From an uncultured Schlesneria sp. (GTDB taxonomy: Bacteria > Planctomycetota > Planctomycetia > Planctomycetales > Planctomycetaceae): a DNA stretch of 64,000 nucleotides. Below, piece by piece: positions 54,746 through 63,933 of this stretch. The position numbers and the translations under genes are program-made. The stretch is from NCBI GenBank assembly GCA_903871875.1, contig CAIQIR010000162.1, positions 1 through 64,000 on the forward strand, given 5' to 3'. The notes beneath the pieces are model-generated. The model was not told where the DNA came from and made no database searches. It saw only the letters and a list, made by a program, of their open reading frames with translations. How positions within the stretch are numbered: the stretch's first letter is position 1; every line of letters begins with the position of its first letter.

Positions 54746-55903
54746 ATGTCAACGGATGCCCCCGTTCCAATGCCGTCACGATTTGATGTCATGCCCCACA
54801 AGCCGGACGGTGGTGGGGGCTCGTTCGCGGGAGCCCTGCAATTAACGGCCATTCTCGGCAGTGTCGGAATTCTGCTGGGACTGGCCGTCAGTTTCCTTAG
54901 TCAGTGGATCTATCTGATCCTGCTGTTTCCGCTGGGAATGGGGTTTCTTCTGGGTCTGGTCGGGGCGAAGACGATCGAACGGTACAAGATCCGCAAACCG
55001 CTGATCTGTGGTATTGCCGGGTTCGCCGCCGGCTGCTTTTGTTTTCTGGCGATGCACTATTTGGACTACCGGCGATTTGAAAGCCACTTGTCCGAAGTCC
55101 CCGAGGAAATCCGAGCGATTGCGCAGAACATCGACCGACTGGAAGCCCAAGGTTTCCCGGCGGCAAAAATCGAGGGCGAGGCCGAAGATGAGCAGGCCAA
55201 GCAGACCCGCCAGGCGGTTGAGCAGGAAATTCGCGACGTCATCACCCAACTGCGCGCCGCGCCAGATCAGCTCGCGGCCTTGCAGGTGAACAGTTTCTGG
55301 GATTTCATGGACCTGCAGGCCAAGGAAGGGGTGACACTGTCTCGCGCCGGTCACGGCGGCAACGGAATCAACCTCGGCTACGTCGGCTCATTCATCTACT
55401 GGTGCGGCGAAGCGTTGATCGTCGCCGTCATGGCACTGGCGATCATGATGACCAGTGCCTCGCAGCCGTTCTGCCGGCAATGCGATTGCTGGAAACGAGA
55501 GATTCCGCTGATCGGCTCACCCGTCGATCCGCATGTCGTGGCCGAGTCGGTTCAGCAAGGCGATCTGGCGGCACTGGAACAAACGCTGACGACCAACGAC
55601 TCCCAGACCAACAAACCCCAACTGTTCACAAAGATTTCGGCGGCCATCTGCGCGAATTGCGAATCGGCATCACCGGTCGAAGTCAAAGTGGTCAAAGTGA
55701 AAACCAATTCGAAGGGAGAAACATCCGACTCAACGGTCGCCCACATCAGCTACCCCGGCGAAGCCCTGGAACCCCGCTGCAAACACGCACGCCATCAAGA
55801 GCGTCACGCATCCGATCTTTCGTCGCCACGGCTTGAAGAGCTCGCCCATGATTCACGCTGCCTCGGTGGGGACTGGTTCCGCTATTCGCCGATAATTTCA
55901 TGA
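54746..55903 (+). CDS. Membrane protein with Cys-pair motifs, unknown
   Basis: Protein of 385 aa. Two membrane hairpins lie at about residues 30-75 and 90-110 (LTAILGSVGILLGLAVSF, LILLFPLGMGFLLGLVG, ICGIAGFAAGCFCFLAM). An acidic helical segment (about 115-190) leads to another helix (EALIVAVMALAIMM). Cys pairs follow (PFCRQCDCWKRE, then AICANCES) that could form a zinc ribbon. The last 45 residues are charged and His/Arg-rich, unlike the rest; a late frameshift cannot be excluded. ATG 54746 was chosen because the longer frame upstream overlaps the OGT gene. No family recognised. Confidence 0.62.
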   Translation: MSTDAPVPMPSRFDVMPHKPDGGGGSFAGALQLTAILGSVGILLGLAVSFLSQWIYLILLFPLGMGFLLGLVGAKTIERYKIRKPLICGIAGFAAGCFCFLAMHYLDYRRFESHLSEVPEEIRAIAQNIDRLEAQGFPAAKIEGEAEDEQAKQTRQAVEQEIRDVITQLRAAPDQLAALQVNSFWDFMDLQAKEGVTLSRAGHGGNGINLGYVGSFIYWCGEALIVAVMALAIMMTSASQPFCRQCDCWKREIPLIGSPVDPHVVAESVQQGDLAALEQTLTTNDSQTNKPQLFTKISAAICANCESASPVEVKVVKVKTNSKGETSDSTVAHISYPGEALEPRCKHARHQERHASDLSSPRLEELAHDSRCLGGDWFRYSPIIS

Positions 55904-55930
55904 ATCGTGACACCGAAACGCAACCCTCAG

Positions 55931-56191
55931 TCAAACGGATTGGATCAGTGAGAGAATCGCCCGTCGAACTGTTTTCGAGAGCGATGGCCAAGCCTGGATC
56001 AGCCGCGCCAAATCGGGGTCGTTTTCAAATGAATCCGGTAAGCTGGACGGTAAGACACGAATCGCGAGTGACGTAACACCATTGCCTGATTGCAGGTTAC
56101 GGATTCCGTTCACCGCTTTGCTAAAGCGGCGTCGGGGCATCCCCTCGACCGGGGGTTCGCCCCCCCTCCGCATGAACGGCCCAGTAAACAC
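55931..56191 (-). pseudogene. Possible C-terminal remnant of a recombinase/integrase-type gene
   Basis: The last 40 residues on the minus strand (ending DLARLIQAWPSLSKTVRRAI and a short tail) resemble the C-terminal tail often seen in planctomycete site-specific recombinases (pattern AWPxLPxxIRxAI). No catalytic domain precedes it: the upstream part of the frame is low-complexity and probably not coding. Tentative. Confidence 0.3.
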
Positions 56192-56504
56192 CCGTTATCT
56201 TGGCGGTTTCTTCATTTGATGGCCGATCCAAACTTGAGGCGAAATCCCCTTCTGAGAGCGCACCGAACAGCGGGTTTTTGCGACCTGTTCCCCGCCCGCG
56301 CCCAAGCGTGAGATACAGGTGGGTACCGTGGATTTTTTGAGTATTGCGGGCCCTCCACATCGTTCGCTTCAGCGAGCGGGACGGTGGAGACGTGCGTCCA
56401 TCGGACTGAGTAACAACCCGCCAATTGAATGGACCGCGACCGACCGTCATCAGCGGAGAAAACGAAGCCACCACACCACACCAGGCCATGTCGGCGCGGC
56501 TGAC

Positions 56505-56521
56505 ATCACGATGATCGTGAT
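56505..56521. repeat. 17-nt interrupted palindrome
   Basis: ATCACGAT-G-ATCGTGAT is perfectly symmetrical around one base. It lies in non-coding DNA and is a possible regulator site. Confidence 0.4.
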
Positions 56522-56662
56522 CGTCGCCAAGTGGTTGTCTGACCACGACTCGAACAGGGCGCGTCGGTTCCTCGAGATCATCCGCGGAACCCGAGATTCA
56601 CCGCCTGGAAGTCGCGTCAGAGACCCACCTTGCGCCTTCTCCCACAAAACGACAAACCTGCG

Positions 56663-56692
56663 TTGACACAACATATCGCCATATCATATTAT
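56663..56692 (+). promoter_or_regulatory. Sigma-70-type promoter-like sequence
   Basis: TTGACA (56663-56668) and TATTAT (56687-56692) are separated by 18 bp within the most AT-rich patch of the island. No gene begins soon after, so it may drive a non-coding RNA. Confidence 0.45.
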
Positions 56693-56965
56693 TTATTTGA
56701 CGTGACATTTTCGACGTGCGGTCTTTGACAACCCATGAAAAACAGGGAGAGAAGAATCCGTCTCTCTTCGACGGGGTTCCTTTCCCATCAGGGCGAGGAA
56801 CCACTGATGCCGGGTCATTCCCTGAGATCAGCGGCCGTCAGCGGGAATTGGTGATTCGGCGGGCGGGGGTGGTGGTGGGATTTTTCCGCAGCGGACGGAA
56901 TTTTTCCGTGGCCGTCGCGGTTTCGTCGCGTCGGCCTCATCGGCCAAACGCAATAAAATAGGGAT

Positions 56966-57056
56966 GTTGATCAATGTTGATCTTCGAGACAAACCTCGCA
57001 AACCCTACAAAACAGGGAGGTTGATCCAACTTGTTCAATGTTGATCAATGTTGATC
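56966..57056. repeat. Array of GTTGATC units spaced one helical turn apart
   Basis: GTTGATC occurs at 56966, 56976, 57020, 57040 and 57050, plus a related TGTTCAA near 57032. Paired copies start exactly 10 bp apart (56966/56976 and 57040/57050), so they lie on one face of the helix. The units include the palindromic core TTGATCAA. This looks like a cooperative protein-binding array. Confidence 0.6.
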
Positions 57057-57633
57057 ATCCGATTTTGAAAAAAACAGCTAATACCCTCAGCCACGCAAGC
57101 ACCCCATTTTAACCAGCCATCGGGGCGCCACCTCTGGCGGGTCTCGCGGCCGGCTCACAAAGCTCGCCGGTTCGTTGCGGCAAACAGGGGCCGTCGCCAC
57201 GTTCGGCGACGGGGGGCGTCGCGGTGGAGTCCCTGTTGACACGTTTCGGCAATTTCTGCCATACCTCGCCTCGACGATTCGCGGAAATCCGTGAAGAGCA
57301 GGCGTTGGCCTGCGCGTTGGGTCAGGCTTCTGGGCGCCGGAGGTGTGATGACAAGTCATTTGAAATTCAGCGACCTCAATCAGGGTGCCAGACCCGTGTG
57401 AAAATCATTATGTCGACGCACCGTGGAATGGTTGTGCAAACAACAACTGCGCAGCCAACGGGTCACCACGGTGCCGAACCTGATGCTGGGAATGAAACAG
57501 GGCTGGGGCGAAATCACAAGCGATTGGCAGGCCGTTCGCGGAGCGGGCGTCCTGCGTCAGGATTCTGAGGGACACGAACCCTCAGTGTGATTTCGATTTG
57601 ATGCAGTGTCCGTGAAAACGCAGGGAAGCAATC

Positions 57634-60600
57634 ATGGGTTGGCGAGTGATCGTAGTATTGGGAATCGGACTGGGTTTGTGCGCGTCGGAACTGCGCGCCC
57701 AATCGTCCGCGAAAGCCGAACCGCTGACGGTGGCCACGCTGCAAAAGCGGCTGAAGTCGACTCAGGACAATCCGGACCTGGCCGCGGGGGTCAAAGAAAA
57801 CGTCGTCCTCTACCTGCAGAAAGCCATCGAACGGCTGGAGATTGCGCAGGAACAAATCGACAAGGCGGCCCAGTTCGAGCGACAACTGTCGTCGGTCTCC
57901 GACGCCATGCGAACGGTTCAGAAGCGACTCACCGGATTGCCGACGGCTCCCGAGACAACGCTGGCGAATATCAAAGACCTCGATGAACTCGAGCGTCTGG
58001 TCGAGACCCGCGAAAAACAGCTTGATGACACCGAGAATGGACTGCGAAAGCAGATTGCGGAACTGGACGCCGAAGTCGCGCAGTGGCGGGTTCGCCCGGA
58101 AGAACTCACGAATGAACTTTCGGAAATCGAGGCACGGTTTCAGGAAATCAACGACGAAAATGAAGGGCTGCTGACCTCCGGCGAGCCACGGGAACTGATG
58201 CAGGCTCATCAGTTGTTTCTGCAATCGCGACGCCAACGGGCTGAAAACGAACGACGTGCCCTGCAGGCCGAAGCGGCCTGGTACCAGTCCTCGGCGGCCG
58301 CCGATCTGCTGCAGACCGAGCAGGAACTGGCCAGCAAGACACTGGCCCTGAAGATGGCCGAGCTGGAGTTGCTGCAAAACGAATTGGGAAAACGTCGCGG
58401 TGATGAAGCCGATCAACGCGTTCGCCAGGCCGAAGCGGTCGTCGCCCGGGTGAGTGAGGAGCTGATGCCACTCGCCGAAGAAAACCTGGAACTGACCAAA
58501 GAACAACGCGACGTGACCGGCAAGCTGCGCGATGTCGAACGGCGACACGACACGACGTCCGCTCAGTTAGTGGATCTGGATAAGGAGTTCGAACGAACTC
58601 GCAAAATGGTCGACGATGTCGGTCTGACTGATGCGATCGGATTGTTGCTAAGACAACAGCGAGCCAAACTGCTCGATCCTCGTGGAATCCGCTCGGACCT
58701 GGCGCATCGGAACGAGACCGTCCGCGACACGCGGATGAAGCTGTTCCAATTGGAAATCGACCGCACGGCGCTGATCGATCCGGATGTCGCCGCAGCCAAA
58801 CGTGCCGAGGAACTGAACACGAAGCAAAGCGGCAAATCGGTCGCGGCCGGCCTGCGATCGCTGCTCGTCGATCAGCGTCAGCTCTACAAGGGTCTGGAAG
58901 CCGACTATACGAAGTATTTCAAGCAACTGATCGAGATGGACAACGTCCAGCGACGGTTGCTCGAATTGACCACCAAGTATGCCAACTATGTCGACGAACG
59001 GGTCCTTTGGATTCGCACGGGCCAGGCGTTTAACAGCAACCATTTCGCCAAGGCGATGCCGTCGCTGAAGTGGATTTCGAACGCGAAATCGTGGCAAGCC
59101 GTGGCGGACGCCAGCTGGCACGATTTCAATCGCCGACCGCTGCCGTGGGTGATCGTGGCCGTCTTGTTGCTGGCCTGGCTGGGACTTCATCCGTTGTTGA
59201 AAAGCCGGATTAAACAGCAGGGGGCCATCGCTGCGGAAATCAACTGCCGCGAACTTTGGCCAACCTTGCAGACGATCTCGTTGACACTGGTCCTTGCCGC
59301 CGGCTGGCCGGGCCTGATCTGGTTCTGGGGCTGGCGATTGGATCACAGCTCGTCACCTGTTCCTTTTGTGCATGCCGTGGCCGCCGGTTTGCTACGGGCC
59401 GCGCTGTATGCCTTGCCGCTGGAAGTGCTGCGCATCGTGTGCCTGCAAGGCGGACTGGCCGAACGTCATTTCGACTGGCCCGTCAAACTGGTCAACGGGT
59501 GGCGCCGCAACTTGAGTTGGTTCCTGCCGATCGGCGTCGTGCTGATGGGAGCGATCGGAATGACCGAAGGAACGGCCGATGAACATCGGCTGGATACGTT
59601 TGGCCGACTGACGTTTCTGGTGTTCACGGGCCTGTCCGCCGTCTTCAACCAGTTGACGATTCGCCGCGGGAAAATACGAAAGACCACGACCGACGGATTG
59701 CCCCCCAGCGACACCGATCTCTGGTCGGAACGCTTTTGGCGATTCGCACCCTGGCTGAGTATTGGCGTTTGCCTGGGCCTGTTCACCCTTGGCTGGGCCG
59801 GCTACTTTTACGCGGCGTTGCAGTTGACGTGGCGATTGCAGAGTACGGCGTTTCTGGCCATCGGTTTGCTGCTGGTCCGATCGGCCATCCGCCGATGGAT
59901 TGCTCTGGAACGTCGCCGCATGGCCGTGTTGCAGGACGAAGAATTGCAAACGATCGCCGACGCCGGACGTGAACCCGGCATCACCGGCCACAACACGTTC
60001 CTGTTTCCCCGCTGGAACTGGCCTGATTTTCGGCTGAACCTGACGCAGATCGTGACGCAAATGCGCAGCCTGCTCGATACGGGACTATTGACTGTCGCGG
60101 TGGTGGGATTGTGGTTCGCCTGGGCGGATGTCACACCGGCCCTGAATATTCTCGACCGGGTCACGTTGTGGGAAACCACCATCGAACAAACCATGACCCC
60201 GTCTGACAGCCAGATCAGCCAAACCGTCAAGCGGCTCAAACGAGTCACCGCCGCGGACTTGGGTTTGGCCGCGGTGATTGTGGCCATTGCGGTGATCGCC
60301 GGCCGGAACATCCCAGGTCTCGTGGAAGTCATTTTGCTGGAACATTTGTCGGTCGACGCGGGCATTCGTTTCGCGGCAACCTGCCTGGTCCGGTATGCAA
60401 TTTTTATTGCCGGCATCTCGTTCGCATTCGCCCAGATCGGGGTCGGATGGAGCAACGTGCAGTGGCTGGTGGCCGCGGCTTCGGTTGGCTTGGGATTTGG
60501 CCTGCAAGAGATTTTCTGCAACTTCGTGTCGGGAATTATTCTGCTGTTCGAACGGCCAATGCGGGTGGGTGACGTGATTACGATCGGCGACACCACCGGT

Positions 60601-61122
60601 ACGGTTTCGCGAATCCGCTTTCGGGCAACGACGATCGTCGATGGCGACCGCAAAGAGCTGGTCGTTCCCAACAAGGAATTCATCACGGGCAAATTGCTGA
60701 ATTGGACGCTCAGCGATCGCGTGAATCGCGTGGGCGTCAAAGTGGTTGTATCGAGCAATAACGACCCGTTGAAAGTTCGTCGATTGCTGCTGGATATCGC
60801 CGCCGAGCAGCCGCAATTGCTGAAAGATCCCGCTCCCTCGGCGACGTTGGAAGAAGTGAACGGCGGCCTGACATTTATGCTGCGAGGATTCCTGCCGTCG
60901 CTGGACGGCCGCTCGAGCGCGATCCATGACCTGTACACCGTCATTCACCATCGATTTCAGGCCGAAGGAATCGAAATGTCCTGCCCGACACAAGAGATTC
61001 TCGTGCGAATGGATCGCAGCGACGAGAATTCGTCGAACCCGCCCGCCCCGCATCAAGCGCCGGCCGGGGTTCCGATTAAACCGTTGCCAACGGATTTTAC
61101 GAGCGCCTACCGCCGGGCATGA
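57634..61122 (+). CDS. Large mechanosensitive ion channel, MscS superfamily (MscK-like)
   Basis: Protein of 1162 aa with a signal peptide (VIVVLGIGLGLCASELRAQ). A long periplasmic helical/coiled-coil region (about 30-490) is rich in Glu/Gln/Arg. About eleven membrane helices follow from 500 to 960, then the MscS pore and beta domain: GLGFGLQEIFCNFVSGIILL, ERPMRVGDVITIGDTTGTV, VVPNKEFITGKLLNW. A C-terminal cytoplasmic domain completes it. The large periplasmic part and extra helices match MscK/KefA rather than MscS. It should release solutes on hypo-osmotic shock. ATG 57634 is at the signal peptide. Confidence 0.93.
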   Translation: MGWRVIVVLGIGLGLCASELRAQSSAKAEPLTVATLQKRLKSTQDNPDLAAGVKENVVLYLQKAIERLEIAQEQIDKAAQFERQLSSVSDAMRTVQKRLTGLPTAPETTLANIKDLDELERLVETREKQLDDTENGLRKQIAELDAEVAQWRVRPEELTNELSEIEARFQEINDENEGLLTSGEPRELMQAHQLFLQSRRQRAENERRALQAEAAWYQSSAAADLLQTEQELASKTLALKMAELELLQNELGKRRGDEADQRVRQAEAVVARVSEELMPLAEENLELTKEQRDVTGKLRDVERRHDTTSAQLVDLDKEFERTRKMVDDVGLTDAIGLLLRQQRAKLLDPRGIRSDLAHRNETVRDTRMKLFQLEIDRTALIDPDVAAAKRAEELNTKQSGKSVAAGLRSLLVDQRQLYKGLEADYTKYFKQLIEMDNVQRRLLELTTKYANYVDERVLWIRTGQAFNSNHFAKAMPSLKWISNAKSWQAVADASWHDFNRRPLPWVIVAVLLLAWLGLHPLLKSRIKQQGAIAAEINCRELWPTLQTISLTLVLAAGWPGLIWFWGWRLDHSSSPVPFVHAVAAGLLRAALYALPLEVLRIVCLQGGLAERHFDWPVKLVNGWRRNLSWFLPIGVVLMGAIGMTEGTADEHRLDTFGRLTFLVFTGLSAVFNQLTIRRGKIRKTTTDGLPPSDTDLWSERFWRFAPWLSIGVCLGLFTLGWAGYFYAALQLTWRLQSTAFLAIGLLLVRSAIRRWIALERRRMAVLQDEELQTIADAGREPGITGHNTFLFPRWNWPDFRLNLTQIVTQMRSLLDTGLLTVAVVGLWFAWADVTPALNILDRVTLWETTIEQTMTPSDSQISQTVKRLKRVTAADLGLAAVIVAIAVIAGRNIPGLVEVILLEHLSVDAGIRFAATCLVRYAIFIAGISFAFAQIGVGWSNVQWLVAAASVGLGFGLQEIFCNFVSGIILLFERPMRVGDVITIGDTTGTVSRIRFRATTIVDGDRKELVVPNKEFITGKLLNWTLSDRVNRVGVKVVVSSNNDPLKVRRLLLDIAAEQPQLLKDPAPSATLEEVNGGLTFMLRGFLPSLDGRSSAIHDLYTVIHHRFQAEGIEMSCPTQEILVRMDRSDENSSNPPAPHQAPAGVPIKPLPTDFTSAYRRA

Positions 61123-61403
61123 AGACCCTTGACTTCACCTGATCCAAGCCGGATGATCGCTGGCCATACGAACGGCCTTTAAGACGTGTGCTATAGTTAA
61201 ATTATGTAGGGTGCCACCGCTTGACGGCTTTGCGTCAGGCAATGTGCTTCTCTTCGACACCGAGAAGCGAATGCATTGCTACTTCGAAGACAGTGAAGCA
61301 GCGGCACGATCCGAAAAATGAAGCTGTGACAAAGCACTCGTGTTGAAGATGTGGCGGCATGGCGCGATGATTTTGATCGGTGGATTGGGCACAGGAAACT
61401 GAA

Positions 61404-61760
61404 ATGTCAACTGGTAAACGACGGATAGACCTTGAGGAAATCGGTGGAGTCACGATCGCCAAATTCGTGGACAAGAAGATCCTTGACGAAGCGAATATCC
61501 AGACCATTGGCGGTCAACTGTTTGCCTTGATCGACGAAGATGGTCGACGCAAGATCATCCTCGACTTCAGTCTGGTGGAATACCTGTCCAGTGCCGCGCT
61601 GGGCAAATTAATCATCATGGACAAGAAGGCCAAAGCGGCTAAGACAAAACTTCGTCTGTGCTGTATTCGGCCGGATATCTACGAGGTCTTCGAGATTACT
61701 CGTTTGAACAAGATTTTTGACATCAAGTCGACACAAGAAGAAGCGCTCGAAGACTTCTAA
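61404..61760 (+). CDS. STAS domain anti-sigma-factor antagonist
   Basis: Protein of 118 aa of the SpoIIAA/RsbV type. The central strand-helix reads ILDFSLVEYLSSAALGKLII, with S62 or S63 at the phosphorylation position. The normal length and single domain fit the family. ATG 61404 has AGGAA 8 nt upstream. It lies upstream of an RsbW-type kinase gene (62008), its probable partner; in the partner-switch scheme the kinase phosphorylates this Ser. The sigma factor or other target is not in the window. Confidence 0.9.
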   Translation: MSTGKRRIDLEEIGGVTIAKFVDKKILDEANIQTIGGQLFALIDEDGRRKIILDFSLVEYLSSAALGKLIIMDKKAKAAKTKLRLCCIRPDIYEVFEITRLNKIFDIKSTQEEALEDF

Positions 61761-62007
61761 GCCGCAGTGAATTTTGACGGTGACACCCCGACGAGCGCGT
61801 CGGCACCGAGCTATCAGCCGGAAACAAATGAGTCTGGTGCAGGGGGACTTCGAAGAGGGGCCCCGTCCTGACATGAAAAGAGAGCTCGGGACGGGAAACC
61901 ACAACGTCAGCGATTTCGGGGCCACGAAACGGTGATGTTTCTTTCCTGCGAAAGATTGACCTGATCCCGAATCATTCCCATCCCATCGCCTGTTAGAGTC
62001 CCACGAC

Positions 62008-62436
62008 GTGAATCTCAGCGACGATCAATTCGAGGTTGTGATCCCGAGCCAGTACGAAGCAGGCCAAGCCGTCGTCGAGCGGATCATGACTTTGGTGCAA
62101 CCGGTGGGGTTTCAGGACCGCGACCTGTTCGGCATTCGTCTTTCCGTGGATGAAGCCGTGACCAACGCGATCAAGCATGGCAATCAATCGCACCCGGACA
62201 AAACCGTTCGCATCGGATTTCATCTGGACGAGCGGAAAGTGCGGATTGAAATCGAAGACCAGGGACCGGGATTTCGTCCCGAAGACGTGCCGGATCCGAC
62301 CGCCCCGGAAAACCTGGAACGGCCAAACGGTCGGGGGTTGATGTTGATGCGTGAGTTCATGACCCGTATCCAGTACAACGCCAAGGGAAACGTGGTGGTG
62401 CTGGAAAAACACCGTCAGACGACACCCGTCGGTTAA
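62008..62436 (+). CDS. RsbW/SpoIIAB-type anti-sigma regulatory kinase (HATPase_c_2)
   Basis: Protein of 142 aa consisting of one GHKL ATPase domain. The N-box is VDEAVTNAIKHGNQS, G1 is EDQGPGFRPED and G2 lies in NGRGLMLMREF. There is no HisKA domain, so it should phosphorylate a STAS Ser. The start is GTG 62008. It is separated from the STAS gene by 247 bp and from the PAS/Fis regulator by 96 bp, all on one strand. Confidence 0.9.
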   Translation: MNLSDDQFEVVIPSQYEAGQAVVERIMTLVQPVGFQDRDLFGIRLSVDEAVTNAIKHGNQSHPDKTVRIGFHLDERKVRIEIEDQGPGFRPEDVPDPTAPENLERPNGRGLMLMREFMTRIQYNAKGNVVVLEKHRQTTPVG

Positions 62437-62532
62437 GTCGAAACGAGGCCTGGTTCGCGCACTGACAGCTTCGTGCGGGAAGACGGGCAGGTTCGCACGG
62501 GGAGACAGTCCTGCGATGCACCAGGAACGGTT

Positions 62533-63933
62533 ATGACGAAACACGTCCGCACCACTCGCCGCCTGGAAGTCTGGCTGAAAGATACCTCGGTGGCGTTGTT
62601 CGTGCTGAACGCTCATCGGCGGCTGGTTTTTTTCAACGCCGGTTGCGAGCAGTTAACCGGCTGGACTCCCGCCGATGTCCTGGGACAAGTTTGTGACTAT
62701 GTGACGGAAGCCGAGGTCCATCAACCTGCTGCGCTACTGGCATCGCTGGCCGCACCTGCAGCCGTCTGGCACGGCCAGACAACCACGGCCCCGGTCTTTC
62801 TGGCGCGACGCGAGCATGATCCCGTTTCGTGCGTCATTCATTTCTATCCGCTGACCGACGCCGATCAGAAGGTTCAAGCCGCACTCGGAATCATCCAGCA
62901 GGCGGTGTCTCCCGCGCCGGAATCGATCCCCCATTCACTACGACTGCATGCGGAACTCGCCGCCCTGCGTTCTTCCCTGCGACAAGAGTTTGACGAGGGG
63001 TCGCTGATCGGTCGCAGTCCCAGCATGCGACGTGTCTTGGGGCAGTTGAAGCTGGCCCAGCAATCGTCAATGCCCCTGTTATTTGTGGGTGAAGAGGGAA
63101 CGGGCCGTCGACAGATGGCACGACTAATTCACTGCTCGGGCCCCCAGAACCGCAGCGCATTTGTCCCGCTCGATTGTCGACGACTGCCTGCCAACCATCT
63201 GGAAACCACCCTGCAGCGGTTGGCGACGGCCCAGCAGAGCGACATCCTGCAACCCGGAACGGTTTACCTGGAACATGTCGAACAACTGCCGCGTGAGATC
63301 CAGAGCCTGGTGCTGGAACTGATCGAGTCCAAGGATCCCTCGAAGCCGCGCGTCATCGCGGCATCGCACCGTTCCCTGGAAAGCCTGATCGAGTCGGACG
63401 AGATGTTGAATGACCTCTACTTTGCCCTCACCTCACTGACGATCACGGTGCCGCCTTTGCGCAATCGGCCGGAAGACCTGGAGCCGTTGGCGCAATTCTT
63501 TTTGGAAGAACTGAATCGCGGCGACTCGCGTCAGATCAGCGGGTTTCACGAGGATGTCTGGCGGCAATTCCGCCGGTACAACTGGCCCGGCAACCTTCGC
63601 GAACTGCGAGCCGTGGTGACGGAAGCTCGGCAAACCTGTTCGGGCACGCTGATCGAACCGGATCATCTGTCGTTCGGATTTCGTGCGGGAGTCGATGGGC
63701 AATCCATCGGGCCGAACGCTCGCAAACGGACAATGCCGCTCGATCCGCTGCTGATCCAGGTGGAACGCGAACAGATTGAGCTGGCCCTGGCAGAAGCGCG
63801 TCAGAACAAAGCCAAGGCGGCGGAACTGCTGGGAATCACGCGGCCACGGCTGTATCGCCGCATGGAAGCCCTGGGTATCGTTGACGATGACCCCGATCAG
63901 CCGAACCTGGACACAGGGACCATGCCCCCCTGA
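62533..63933 (+). CDS. PAS-AAA-Fis regulator with degenerate AAA+ module
   Basis: Protein of 466 aa built like a sigma-54 activator. A PAS domain (about 10-125; FNAGCEQLTGWTPADVLG) comes first, then an AAA+-derived module (about 160-400) and a Fis-type HTH (KAAELLGITRPRLYRRMEAL). The Walker A stretch reads GEEGTGRRQ (G186-Q194), with Arg at the Lys and Ser/Thr positions, and no GAFTGA-like loop is present between SAFVPLDCRRL and TVYLEHVEQL. The Walker B acidic pair is also not preserved. It should not hydrolyse ATP or remodel sigma-54 holoenzyme and may act as a plain DNA-binding regulator. ATG 62533 begins just before the PAS. Confidence 0.85.
   Translation: MTKHVRTTRRLEVWLKDTSVALFVLNAHRRLVFFNAGCEQLTGWTPADVLGQVCDYVTEAEVHQPAALLASLAAPAAVWHGQTTTAPVFLARREHDPVSCVIHFYPLTDADQKVQAALGIIQQAVSPAPESIPHSLRLHAELAALRSSLRQEFDEGSLIGRSPSMRRVLGQLKLAQQSSMPLLFVGEEGTGRRQMARLIHCSGPQNRSAFVPLDCRRLPANHLETTLQRLATAQQSDILQPGTVYLEHVEQLPREIQSLVLELIESKDPSKPRVIAASHRSLESLIESDEMLNDLYFALTSLTITVPPLRNRPEDLEPLAQFFLEELNRGDSRQISGFHEDVWRQFRRYNWPGNLRELRAVVTEARQTCSGTLIEPDHLSFGFRAGVDGQSIGPNARKRTMPLDPLLIQVEREQIELALAEARQNKAKAAELLGITRPRLYRRMEALGIVDDDPDQPNLDTGTMPP

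Larger units (their letters stand above)
55904..57633. other. Gene-poor island of 1.7 kb
   Basis: No intact gene is supported. The stretch contains a possible integrase-like C-terminal remnant on the minus strand (55931-56191), a 17-nt palindrome (56505-56521), a sigma-70-like promoter (56663-56692), a set of GTTGATC units spaced by one helical turn (56966-57056) and a short plus-strand frame (about 57427-57591, ending GWGEITSDWQAVRG...) of uncertain status next to the MscK-like gene. The content reads as decayed or mobile DNA. Confidence 0.5.

Noticed and set aside
56121-56546. Minus-strand frame of 141 codons in the island
   Set aside because: Arg/Gly/Thr-rich with no recognisable domain or ribosome binding site. 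It could be a planctomycete intergenic repeat translated by chance, so it was kept out of the gene list.
56966-57056. CRISPR array
   Set aside because: Units are 7-10 bp and spaced 10 bp apart, with no unique 30-40 bp spacers and no cas genes.
57224-57591. Short frames before the MscK-like gene, including one ending GWGEITSDWQAVRG
   Set aside because: One frame reads protein-like for about 50 residues but has no good start or family; kept only as a remark on the island.
57514-58548. Open frame of 344 codons on the minus strand at the start of the MscK-like gene
   Set aside because: Antisense to the signal peptide and coiled-coil of the channel; Phe/Leu/Gln-rich shadow without family features.
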